Assembly (NCBI RefSeq): GCF_014762705.1
Contig: NZ_JABURL010000123.1
Span: 19,562 to 83,561, forward strand
Reading direction: 5' to 3'
DNA: 64,000 nt
Origin: Cyclobacterium sp.
GTDB lineage: Bacteria > Bacteroidota > Bacteroidia > Cytophagales > Cyclobacteriaceae
Shown: positions 52,615 through 61,634 of the stretch, piece by piece
Layout: the number at the start of each line of letters is the position of its first letter
How positions within the stretch are numbered: the first letter of the stretch is position 1
Program-made: the position numbers and the translations under genes
The notes under the pieces: model-generated
What the model saw: the letters and a program-made list of their open reading frames with translations, nothing else
Databases searched by the model: none
Told to the model about the DNA's origin: nothing

Positions 52615-53439
52615 TTATTCTATCACCCGGGTCAATGTAGTAACTCCACTTTCCTCCGTCTCTTCGGTCCTCCAGTTGATCCTAATGGTGCCATCTTCAT
52701 TTACCCTACCGGTACCATTGAAAGTATCACCTCCAAAAACAAGGTCAGGCTGGTCCGTAATGGTGATTTCACCACATAACTCGGTAAAGACGGCGGGGTT
52801 GTCCTCTGCTCCAAATACCTGAGAATAAACGCCTCCTGTAATATCTGATATCCTGTAGGTGAAAGGTTCCAATTCGGTGATGACAACCTGGTAATTTACC
52901 GTTCCACCGGTACCAACCGTTACCGTACTGTATTCCCCTGCCAAATCAGAAGGACAGGACAACCTGATTTCTATGGTCAATCGATTGTAATTGGTACTGA
53001 TTTTGGTATTACCGGCGTCCAATATGGTTAAGGTAAGGTCTGGCATTTCCTCTGCTCCAAGGTTACCGGTCAATATCTCCAGGGGTATATCCACAAAGCT
53101 GCTGTTGGCAGGAATGGTGACCTCATCGTTAACCAAACGGTAATGTACACCAGCTATGGCTGTTGATTCAGGGTCTACCCCCACCAAAATATTAACCGGT
53201 TCTGATAATTGCCGGCCAACCAGGTTTACTCTTACCATTTCCTGATCCACCTGATTATCGTTGGTTTTGGTCATTATCTTTCTGATGGTACCATTGGGTC
53301 TTGATGCGTCCTCAAACTCAACTTCCAGCCCTTCCCAAACAATATTGAACCCGGATTCTTCCATACAAGCTGTAATCCACAAGGAGGATCCCAGGATAAT
53401 GGTCAAAATAAATATCTTTTTCACTGCTTTCATATGCAT
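52615..53439 (-). CDS. SusCD-associated lipoprotein (DUF4843/Calx-beta-like)
   Basis: A 274-residue lipoprotein, with lipobox ITAC, whose start overlaps the susD-like stop codon by one base (TAATG). The mature part has a Calx-beta-like sandwich (VRVNLVGRQLSEPVNILVGV, AIAGVHYRLVNDEVTIPANS, SFVDIPLEIL) and a second domain with two Cys. Such proteins are usual third genes of SusCD loci and probably bind the ligand on the cell surface. A start at 53433 is also possible. Confidence 0.85.
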   Translation of the reverse strand: MHMKAVKKIFILTIILGSSLWITACMEESGFNIVWEGLEVEFEDASRPNGTIRKIMTKTNDNQVDQEMVRVNLVGRQLSEPVNILVGVDPESTAIAGVHYRLVNDEVTIPANSSFVDIPLEILTGNLGAEEMPDLTLTILDAGNTKISTNYNRLTIEIRLSCPSDLAGEYSTVTVGTGGTVNYQVVITELEPFTYRISDITGGVYSQVFGAEDNPAVFTELCGEITITDQPDLVFGGDTFNGTGRVNEDGTIRINWRTEETEESGVTTLTRVIE

Positions 53440-54872
53440 TAATAACCTGGGTTTTGCTCAAGGTTTTCGTTTAATTGAATCTGGGCCAAAGGCAGGTTTC
53501 CTAATACCCTGTAATCTGTATAAGGCACCTCCAAAAATTCCCCATGTTTGCTGATATCCCTTCCGTTTCTTTTTAAATCAAAAAAACGATGCCCTTCAAG
53601 GGCAAATTCGAGCCTTCTTTCCAAAAGAATTCTGTTTAACAAAGCCTCGCCTGAAAGGACATTGTCAATGGGACCCAAACCTCTTTTGGAACGCAAGGCA
53701 TTGATGTCTTCTCTTGCTCCAGAGGGGTTGTTTTGATATCTTGCCTCTGCTCGGATCAGGTACAATTCCGCTGCCCTGATAACGGGTATATTTTCCAGGA
53801 AATCACCTTTATATCCAGTCCATTTTCTACTGGCGTAAACGGGCCCTTCAATACCCTCTCTTGTCGTTTCTCTCCAACAATCTCTTCTCACATCTCCCTG
53901 CTCATAGGCTGACATCAACTCATTGGATGCACCTATAATAAATTGAGCCGCCGGCTCATTATCGGCCACCAAAGAATTGAGGGAATTGTTTACCCCATCC
54001 ACGCTGCTCCAGTCCACCTGCCGGAGTTCAAGCTCAAATAAGGATTCAGGATGTGGTGCCCTTGAAAATCCCTGTACGTATTGACCTGATTCCAACAACC
54101 CATCCCCATTGGTTCTCAGTCCCAGAAAATCCATGGCAGAGGTTGCCGCAGCCTCGGCATCCTCCATGCGGTTCCAATACAGATAAAGTCTGGCAAGCAG
54201 AGTAAGGGCGGCTCCAGCGTTGGCGTAATATACCCCTTCAGATCCTATAGGTACGGCACCAACTAGTGGAATGGCTTCCAGTAAATCACTTTCAATCTGT
54301 TGATAAACCTCCTCAACGGTAGATCTGGATCTGAAATCCGCATCTGAGGCTACCAATGTAGGTGTTAGCCGTAAAATGGGGCCTAAATTAAACCCATTCA
54401 CTTCCCTACCGGGTTCATAACCATACACCCGGCACAGATCAAAATAAAACAGTGCGCGCATAAAGTAGGCATCTCCCTTGATAAAGGCCTTTTCCTGTTC
54501 ATCTCCTGATACGCTTTCATCGTCAATGCTTTCTATGATGAGATTGGCATCGTTGATTCCTCCATAAACCACACCATTCCAAATGGCGATGTGATCCCGG
54601 TCTCCGTTGGATTCTTCCCCCTGATACCTTCCTGTATTGGCCACCAGTCTTAAATTATCTGCTAATATTTCCGGTGCGATCATCATGGTTTGACCATAGT
54701 AGCTGAAACTGGTCGCCCTGTTGTACATAGAGTTGGCTACAGATTGATAACCAGACACATCATTAAAAGCTACTTCCGGGGTAAGACTTTGCCTTGGCGT
54801 AGTATTCAGGTCTGTACAAGAAATTACGGATACTAAACCTAAATAAAGGACATATTTTCTGATCATTTTCAT
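53439..54872 (-). CDS. SusD/RagB family outer-membrane lipoprotein
   Basis: A 477-residue surface lipoprotein (lipobox VISC) that acts as a lid on the SusC channel and binds the ligand. The SusD N-terminal region (PEVAFNDVSGYQSVANSMYN) and TPR-like core are followed by the C-terminal SusD/RagB signature (AAELYLIRAEARYQNNPSGA, LLERRLEFALEGHRFFDLKR). It starts 7 bp after susC. Homologues near proteases often take up peptides (RagB); the neighbouring secreted protease supports that use. Confidence 0.94.
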   Translation of the reverse strand: MKMIRKYVLYLGLVSVISCTDLNTTPRQSLTPEVAFNDVSGYQSVANSMYNRATSFSYYGQTMMIAPEILADNLRLVANTGRYQGEESNGDRDHIAIWNGVVYGGINDANLIIESIDDESVSGDEQEKAFIKGDAYFMRALFYFDLCRVYGYEPGREVNGFNLGPILRLTPTLVASDADFRSRSTVEEVYQQIESDLLEAIPLVGAVPIGSEGVYYANAGAALTLLARLYLYWNRMEDAEAAATSAMDFLGLRTNGDGLLESGQYVQGFSRAPHPESLFELELRQVDWSSVDGVNNSLNSLVADNEPAAQFIIGASNELMSAYEQGDVRRDCWRETTREGIEGPVYASRKWTGYKGDFLENIPVIRAAELYLIRAEARYQNNPSGAREDINALRSKRGLGPIDNVLSGEALLNRILLERRLEFALEGHRFFDLKRNGRDISKHGEFLEVPYTDYRVLGNLPLAQIQLNENLEQNPGY

Positions 54873-54879
54873 TTCTTTA

Positions 54880-57855
54880 TCAAAAGGTAAGATTGATACC
54901 TGCAGTTACCTGTCTGGCTATAGGATAGGTACCATAGGTATCTCCTATGGAATTTACTTCAGGGTCCAAACCATTGTATTTCGTGAGTGTCCATAGATTC
55001 AATCCCTGGACAAATACATTCATTTCATCTATTCTTGCTTTGGACAACAGGGTTCTGGGTAGGTTGTAATTCAAGGTGATTTGTTTTAGCCGAATATAAC
55101 TACCATCTGAAATCTGCTTGGTGGAAAACTGTTGGTAACCTGAATGACCCGGGATTCTTCCCCCTTCATAGGGCTTGGGCACATTGGTGATCTGACCCGG
55201 AGTTCTCCAGAAATACAATTGATCTGTTGTTTGATTGTCCTGTCCGATTGAACCAGCCTGTGCCATATTGTACAAATCCTGATTAAATGCCAGGTTGCCA
55301 TACTGATATTGAAAAAAAACTTCCAAGCTTACCGGTCCGAAAGAAAGGGTATTGGAAAGGCCTCCATAGGTCCAGGGCAAGGCACTTCCTATGTATTTTT
55401 GATCATCGTCACTGAGCAGGTAGGTATATTCCCCATTTTCATCATAATACATGGGAGCACCATTAGCGGGGTTAACACCAGCATATTCATAGGCATAGTA
55501 AAAATCGATGGGTTTTCCAACGATCAGGTCATTGCCCAGCCGATCCAATCCTTCATAAAGCTCCAACAATTCGTTGGAAAATAGGGAGGTATTAAAAGCA
55601 GTAGTCCAGCGGAACTTTCCATAAATAATATTGGTGGTCTGCAGGTCAAAATCAATTCCCTGATTGCGAACCTTTCCTGTATTTCGGGTAATGGATCCGA
55701 AGCCTGAATCTATGGGCAATTGTGTTTCAAAAAGCAACTTGCGGGAATCCTTCCTCCAGACATCCACTGTTGCAATGATACGCCCATTAAAAAAAGTCCC
55801 GTCCACCCCAAAATTAAGGGAAACAGACTCCTCCCAGGTTAACTGATCATTTCCCAACTGCACAAAACGCAATGCTCCCCCGCCCAAATACTGTCCGGCA
55901 GAGCCTACCAGGGTCCTGGACTCAAAATTCCCGATATTGGAATTTCCTGTGACTCCATAAGAAGCTCTTAGTCTGAGGTTATCCACCCAAAGTGCATTCT
56001 CCATAAACCTCTCTGAGGAAATTCTCCAGCCTGCAGAAACTGCTCCAAAATTCCCCCATCTGGTATTTGTTCCAAACCTGGAAGACCCATCACGCCTGAC
56101 CGTCAAATCGAAAGTGTACTTGTCATCGTAATCATATTTGGCTTGACCAAAAAATCCAGACCTGATATATTCTGTGTAAAAACCGCCCACTTGAAAAGGC
56201 TGGGCAGCATTTTGAAGGTACCTTAACACGGGGTTGGGAAACCCCCTCCCCGTAGCTGAAGTATTTTCCTGGGTTTCCATTTTATATTCATACCCCAGAA
56301 TTCCTGAAACCGTATGAATTTCGTCAAATTCCTTGTTTACATTAAAATTGGCGTTGGCATTGGAGTTGACAATCCTTCGGTCTGTAAATGTGGATGATCC
56401 CCCATAGCTTGCAAATGCAGGTATGGTAGAAGGCCTGTTGTTTTCATCCCTGTTGTCAGAAAAATCTATCCCTCCAAAAGTCGTAAATCCAAGCCAGGGA
56501 AGGAATTTATAGTTTAATTGTATGTTTGAAACAGATTGATAACTAATACCTTTCCTTAATTCCTGCCTGACGCCCTGAACAATATTATAACCGAATAAAT
56601 GTTCGGAGGGATATTCTGCGAAACTTCCATCTTCATTATAAATAGGTACATTTGGCCTGGAGACATATCCGGCAACGAAAGGGCTGTTGACAAAATTACC
56701 TCTGTCAATTGAACCACTGGTCATCTGCCTGGAAAGGGAAAGGTTGGCATTGATACTGAATTTATCATTGACTTTATGTGTCAGATTCATTCTGCCCGTT
56801 GTCCGGGTATAATCAGACATGATAATCTGTCCCTGGTGAAAGGTATGTGATCCGGAAATAAAAAACTGTGTTCCCGCATCTCCACCGGATAAGGAAACAT
56901 CATACACACTCATTCTTCCATCCCGGAATAATTCTCCCAACCAGTCTGAATTTTGCAGGCCGGTATCAGAAGGACTACCAAAAATATTTTCTGCATCCTG
57001 TGGATTCAATCCTGCATTAATATAGGCCTGTCTTTTGATAGAAGCCAATTGATTGGAATTCATCACATCATAGAATGCTAAAGGCTGCACAAGTCCTTCC
57101 TGAGCTGAGACCCTTACTTTGGTCTGACCCTGCTTTCCCCTTTTGGTCGTGATCAATACCACTCCATTTGCAGCCTGCGCCCCATAAATAGACGCCGCTG
57201 CAGCATCTTTAAACACCTCTATGGATTCTATATCATTGGGATTTATTGAAGCAAGTGCATTTTGAGGGCCCTGACCGGATAATCCGCCGGAAGCCACTTG
57301 CACTCCATCCACAATATATAAGGGCTGGGTGCCTGCATTTATGGAACCCACTCCCCTGATTTGAACATTTAGTGTGCCGCCTGGCTGACCGGAACCAGAA
57401 GTCACCTGTACCCCGGCGACCCTTCCCTGCATGGCCCTGTCAAAAGATTGCATGGGAAGGTCCTGAAATATTTCTCCCTTTACCGAAGCGATTGCCCCAG
57501 TGACTTCCCTTCGGGTCTGGTCACCATAAGAAGTAACCACAAATTCATCAAGGGCTGTAATTTCGGGGCTTAATACAACGTCTATTTTATTCCGGTTTCC
57601 GACATTCACTTCCTGAGGCTGCAAACCTACAAACCGGAAAACCAATGTGTTTTCGCCTTCGAATACCTCGATTTGGTAGTTCCCATCTATGTCTGTAACT
57701 GTTCCGGTATTTGTACCCTTTACCAGGACCGTAACTCCGGGAATAGGAAGGCCAGCTTCTGCATCCGTAACGATTCCGGATACCATCCTGCTTTGTGCCA
57801 TGGCCAAGGTGGAGAAGGAAAATAAGATCAAAACCAGTGGTAGGGCTTTATTCAT
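54880..57855 (-). CDS. SusC/RagA family TonB-linked outer-membrane transporter
   Basis: A 991-residue TonB-dependent importer. Signal peptide (1-20), carboxypeptidase-D-like regulatory domain (SGIVTDAEAGLPIPGVTVLV, about 24-100), plug with the SusC signature (VQIRGVGSINAGTQPLYIVD, about 160-190) and a 22-strand barrel ending in AGINLTF, the terminal Phe expected of barrel proteins. It forms the uptake channel with SusD. It is first of the four-gene locus susC-susD-lipoprotein-subtilase. Confidence 0.96.
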   Translation of the reverse strand: MNKALPLVLILFSFSTLAMAQSRMVSGIVTDAEAGLPIPGVTVLVKGTNTGTVTDIDGNYQIEVFEGENTLVFRFVGLQPQEVNVGNRNKIDVVLSPEITALDEFVVTSYGDQTRREVTGAIASVKGEIFQDLPMQSFDRAMQGRVAGVQVTSGSGQPGGTLNVQIRGVGSINAGTQPLYIVDGVQVASGGLSGQGPQNALASINPNDIESIEVFKDAAAASIYGAQAANGVVLITTKRGKQGQTKVRVSAQEGLVQPLAFYDVMNSNQLASIKRQAYINAGLNPQDAENIFGSPSDTGLQNSDWLGELFRDGRMSVYDVSLSGGDAGTQFFISGSHTFHQGQIIMSDYTRTTGRMNLTHKVNDKFSINANLSLSRQMTSGSIDRGNFVNSPFVAGYVSRPNVPIYNEDGSFAEYPSEHLFGYNIVQGVRQELRKGISYQSVSNIQLNYKFLPWLGFTTFGGIDFSDNRDENNRPSTIPAFASYGGSSTFTDRRIVNSNANANFNVNKEFDEIHTVSGILGYEYKMETQENTSATGRGFPNPVLRYLQNAAQPFQVGGFYTEYIRSGFFGQAKYDYDDKYTFDLTVRRDGSSRFGTNTRWGNFGAVSAGWRISSERFMENALWVDNLRLRASYGVTGNSNIGNFESRTLVGSAGQYLGGGALRFVQLGNDQLTWEESVSLNFGVDGTFFNGRIIATVDVWRKDSRKLLFETQLPIDSGFGSITRNTGKVRNQGIDFDLQTTNIIYGKFRWTTAFNTSLFSNELLELYEGLDRLGNDLIVGKPIDFYYAYEYAGVNPANGAPMYYDENGEYTYLLSDDDQKYIGSALPWTYGGLSNTLSFGPVSLEVFFQYQYGNLAFNQDLYNMAQAGSIGQDNQTTDQLYFWRTPGQITNVPKPYEGGRIPGHSGYQQFSTKQISDGSYIRLKQITLNYNLPRTLLSKARIDEMNVFVQGLNLWTLTKYNGLDPEVNSIGDTYGTYPIARQVTAGINLTF

Positions 57856-58013
57856 AAATTTGATTTGAGGTTAACAATCAATCAATTTTATACAAATTCC
57901 GTGGATATTCCAATCAATGACAGGAAGTAAAGCGGATGAATAAGGAATTCCAACAGATTAATAACGCTTAAAATCCAAATCAGTTTTTTTAAAAGGGTTA
58001 TTTCTGAAGGAAA

Positions 58014-59933
58014 CTATTGAATTTCAACCTCTATTCTTCGATTATATGATCTATTTTCCTCTGTATCATTTGGCCGGAGAGGTACTGAAGACCCTTTCCC
58101 TACGGTATTTATTCTTTCTCCTGCAATTCCGGCATCGATCAGAAAGGCCCTTACCTTTTCGGCCCTTTTTTTACTAAGCGTAACGTTATAGGTGTCATTG
58201 CCTACATTGTCCGTATGGCCTGCAATCAAAATGGCCACAGAGGGGTGATCTTCTAAAAATTTCACCAATCTATTGAGTGAACTTTCGGAGGCTGGTTTAA
58301 GACTGGTTTCATCAAAATCAAAAAATACATTTTCAAAGACAAAGTAATTACCAGATGCTATAGGTTCCAACTTTACTTCCAGGTTTTTCCTGTTCTTCAA
58401 ACTATCACGATCAACATTATAGATTTTTGGCATAAATCCCTTTTTCTCAACATAAAGCCCTGAAAAAGCTTGATCCGGATAAATCATGGTAAATGTACCA
58501 TCTATGCCTTCTGCCTTAAATCTGTATAAAGTACTGTCCTTATCAAGGTCTACCAGGGAGAGCATGGCATCTACTGGTTCACCTGTTTCTTCATTGATTA
58601 CCCTTCCCTCAGTCACGATAATTTTTTCTCCGAGGTCAATTTCCTGCGGGAAATCAAACCGGTACAAAAAAGAACTATCCACCCTGTCCAGTGAATAATT
58701 ATTTTCTGTATAGTATGCATAATCTTTTTCGGCAGTAATAAACAAGGCCAATTGGTCTTTCTGATCATTAATGGGATACCCAAGATTTTCAGGTTTTTCA
58801 AAGCCCTTAGGACCAAACCTGCTCAAAAAAATATCTTTACCCCCAAACCCATCATGTCCATCAGATGCAAAAAAGAGAATGGTATTGTTGAAAAAAACAA
58901 AGGGAGAAACCTCGTTTCCGGAGGTATTTACCTTTTCTCCCATATTTTTTGCTTCAGACCACTTGCCATCTGTTTGCCTTTCTGCATACCAAATGTCATT
59001 TTCCCCTTCTCCATTTGGTCTATTGGATGAAAAAAACAAGGTGCTGCCATCAGCTGAAAGTGAAGGCTGAGAATCCCAAAACCTGGAATTAACCTCCTTA
59101 CCCATGTTTTCGGGCTTTTGCCAGGTACCATCAATTTTTTCCGTTAGGTATAGATCGCAACTTCCAAAGGAATCAGGCGTGTCACAAGAGGTGAATATAA
59201 GGAGGTTGCCATCTGCAGAAATGGTACAGGTCCCCTCATTATATCGGGTATTGATCAAAACGGATATGGGTTCGGGGGAAGTCCAATGGCCATTTTCATA
59301 ATTGGAAAAATATATATCTTCATGGTCTCGTGGGGATATACCATCTCTTTTTGTAAAAAAAATCCGCTGACCGTCTGCAGTCAACACCGGGAAATATTGT
59401 AACCTGAATTGATTAAGGGGAGCGGGCAATTTTTCCTTTTTCAACTGCAATGGATTTTTAATTCCTTCTGCTATGATTTCAAGTTGACGTTTTTTCTTTT
59501 GATAGGCTTCGGATTCCAGAAATTCAGGGGTGAAAAAAGCCTGATTTTCCCTGATTGTCTTTAAGGCTTGGGGGAAATCTCCCATTTGAAGGTAGATCTG
59601 CCCCTCCAGCCAGGCCATCTTTCCCTTGAAAAAATCACTTTCTTTGATGGCAAGCCTGCTTTGACCCATTTTCAACACCTCCAAAGCTTCTGATGCTTGC
59701 CCGCTACTCAATAAGATCTGTGCGTGCCGGATATAAGCTTCATAAAAATCCTTACTCCTTAGGTAGGCTTCCTTAAACTTTTCTTTGGCTTCAGGAAGCT
59801 GCCTTCGTAGCAGGTAACCCTCACCTTCTTCAAAATACCTGATGGCCCGCTTGTCAATTATTGAATAATCCTGAGCCCGCCCTTGAAAAAAGACAGCCGT
59901 CAAAAGCAAACTAAACAGCAGGAACCTCAGCAT
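58014..59933 (-). CDS. OmpA-family protein with TPR and PD40 repeats (PorE-like)
   Basis: A 639-residue exported protein. Signal peptide (FQGRAQ), TPRs (about 25-150), PD40/WD40-like propeller repeats (about 165-420, with QPSLSADGSTLFFSSNRP), a carboxypeptidase-regulatory domain (TEGRVINEETGEPVDAMLSL) and a C-terminal OmpA peptidoglycan-binding domain (FFDFDETSLKPASE ... RRIEVEIQ). This order is the one of PorE of the type IX secretion machine, but other Bacteroidetes OmpA-PD40 proteins share it, and it has no lipobox as P. gingivalis PorE does. It begins 6 bp after queE. Confidence 0.88.
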   Translation of the reverse strand: MLRFLLFSLLLTAVFFQGRAQDYSIIDKRAIRYFEEGEGYLLRRQLPEAKEKFKEAYLRSKDFYEAYIRHAQILLSSGQASEALEVLKMGQSRLAIKESDFFKGKMAWLEGQIYLQMGDFPQALKTIRENQAFFTPEFLESEAYQKKKRQLEIIAEGIKNPLQLKKEKLPAPLNQFRLQYFPVLTADGQRIFFTKRDGISPRDHEDIYFSNYENGHWTSPEPISVLINTRYNEGTCTISADGNLLIFTSCDTPDSFGSCDLYLTEKIDGTWQKPENMGKEVNSRFWDSQPSLSADGSTLFFSSNRPNGEGENDIWYAERQTDGKWSEAKNMGEKVNTSGNEVSPFVFFNNTILFFASDGHDGFGGKDIFLSRFGPKGFEKPENLGYPINDQKDQLALFITAEKDYAYYTENNYSLDRVDSSFLYRFDFPQEIDLGEKIIVTEGRVINEETGEPVDAMLSLVDLDKDSTLYRFKAEGIDGTFTMIYPDQAFSGLYVEKKGFMPKIYNVDRDSLKNRKNLEVKLEPIASGNYFVFENVFFDFDETSLKPASESSLNRLVKFLEDHPSVAILIAGHTDNVGNDTYNVTLSKKRAEKVRAFLIDAGIAGERINTVGKGSSVPLRPNDTEENRSYNRRIEVEIQ

Positions 59934-59939
59934 ATCGAT

Positions 59940-60569
59940 TTAGGGTATCTCCATGAATTTATGGGTTTGCAATGAGACCCTCCAGGAAGGGTTTTCCTTA
60001 ACAAAATTAATAATTAATGGCGTCATTTCCTCCGCCTTGGACCATTCAGGCTGCAAGAGAAGATGGCAATTTTTGTTGACCAAACTGGCATGTTTCAAAG
60101 CAAAATCAAAATCACTTTTATGGTAAATAATCGCTTTCATTTCATTTGCCCGCTTATAAATACCCGGGTCAGGAGCTTTAAACTTCTTGGGTGAAAAACA
60201 AACCCAGTCAATGCTTCCGGTTAAGGGGTATACGCCGGAAGTTTCCAGATTGATTTGGAAACCTTTTTCTTTTAAAAGCCTGGTGAGCAAGCTTAAATCG
60301 TACATCATGGGTTCCCCTCCTGTGATGACAGCCAACCTTGAAGGGTATGCTGCGGCTTCTTCAACAATCTGGTTCACAGGAACCAGTGGCCAATCACCTG
60401 CTTCCCAGGAGGCTTTTACATCGCACCAAACACATCCTACATCACATCCTCCCAACCGAATAAAATACGCTGGTTGACCTGAAAACAATCCTTCTCCCTG
60501 TATGGTATAAAAGGCCTCCATCAAGGGCAAAAGCTTCCCTTTTTGAATCAATTCCTGTTGTTCTTTCAT
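59940..60569 (-). CDS. queE: 7-carboxy-7-deazaguanine synthase
   Basis: Radical SAM enzyme making the deazaguanine core of queuosine from carboxytetrahydropterin. At 209 residues it is a short form. The cluster motif is C42-x3-C46-x2-C49 (GGCDVGCVWCD), the normal CX3CX2C spacing. IQGEGLFSGQPAYFIRLGG before it and VITGGEPMMYDL, the GGEP motif binding SAM, complete the domain. Downstream it is 6 bp from the PorE-like gene, which may be an accident of packing. Other queuosine genes are not in the window. Confidence 0.93.
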   Translation of the reverse strand: MKEQQELIQKGKLLPLMEAFYTIQGEGLFSGQPAYFIRLGGCDVGCVWCDVKASWEAGDWPLVPVNQIVEEAAAYPSRLAVITGGEPMMYDLSLLTRLLKEKGFQINLETSGVYPLTGSIDWVCFSPKKFKAPDPGIYKRANEMKAIIYHKSDFDFALKHASLVNKNCHLLLQPEWSKAEEMTPLIINFVKENPSWRVSLQTHKFMEIP

Positions 60570-60625
60570 AATTTTTGATTAAGCGGGTTATTGAACCGCT
60601 GATGAACATTTGTTAAACGCTGTAA

Positions 60626-61525
60626 TTATGAATAAATTTTCTCTTGTGCAGCCAATAGGGTATTGTGCAAAAGCGAAGCAATGGTCATGGGACCTACTCC
60701 CCCCGGCACCGGAGTGATAGCAGATGCTATTTTTGAAACCTCATCAAATACCACATCACCAATAAGCCTGTATCCATTTTTTTTGCTATCATCTGGGATG
60801 CGGTGTATGCCGACATCTATCACTACAGCACCTGGTTTTACCATTTCAGCAGTGACAAATCCAGCCTTGCCAATAGCCACGATCAGAATATCAGCACTTC
60901 TGGCTATTTCATTGAGATTTTGGGTACGGCTATGGGTGAGCGTTACGGTACAATTTCCCGGATGATCATTCCTGGCCATTAAAATACTCATTGGTGAACC
61001 TACAATATGACTTCTTCCAATCACCACACAATGCTTTCCTGAAGTTTCAATTTCATACCGTTTCAGTAATTCCACTATACCGTTAGGAGTAGCAGAAATA
61101 TAGGCAGGCCATCCCAGCGTCATCCGACCTACATTCGCAGGGGTAAAGCCATCCACATCTTTTTCGGGTCTGATTTGTGCTGTTACTTTTTCTACAGAAA
61201 TATGCTTTGGAAGGGGTAATTGTACAATTAATCCATGAATTTCGGGATTGTCATTGATTTTCTGAATCTCTTTAAGCAGCTCTTCCTCGCTTACCTGCTC
61301 ATCCAGACGGACAAGTGTAGATTCGAAGCCTACTTGTTCACAGGCTTTCACTTTGGCAGCTACATAGGTCTGACTGGCTCCATCCTCGCCTACCAGTATT
61401 GCAGCCAGATGAGGGGGATTCTCACCTGCTTTTTTTAATTCTTTTACTGCTTCTGCTATCTCTTCCTTAATAGTAGCCGAAACTTTTTTTCCATCGATTT
61501 TGAGAAATCCTTCTTTTTTTTCCAT
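60626..61525 (-). CDS. folD: Bifunctional methylenetetrahydrofolate dehydrogenase/cyclohydrolase
   Basis: A 299-residue cytoplasmic enzyme interconverting 5,10-methylene- and 10-formyl-tetrahydrofolate with NADP. The active-site Lys region TYVAAKVKACEQVGF, the conserved GLIVQLPLPKH and CVVIGRSHIVGSPMS, and the C-terminal TPVPGGVGPMTIASLL are all present. Length normal. It stands 56 bp upstream of queE and could share its transcript. Confidence 0.96.
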   Translation of the reverse strand: MEKKEGFLKIDGKKVSATIKEEIAEAVKELKKAGENPPHLAAILVGEDGASQTYVAAKVKACEQVGFESTLVRLDEQVSEEELLKEIQKINDNPEIHGLIVQLPLPKHISVEKVTAQIRPEKDVDGFTPANVGRMTLGWPAYISATPNGIVELLKRYEIETSGKHCVVIGRSHIVGSPMSILMARNDHPGNCTVTLTHSRTQNLNEIARSADILIVAIGKAGFVTAEMVKPGAVVIDVGIHRIPDDSKKNGYRLIGDVVFDEVSKIASAITPVPGGVGPMTIASLLHNTLLAAQEKIYS

Positions 61526-61634
61526 AGATTTTATTTTACCAAGAGCTCAATATTGACATTAAGGCAATGGGTGCGAGGGCGGTCAAACATTGGAAGCTGG
61601 TTAATCCCCCTTCCCTTCCCTGATACCGGAGCTG

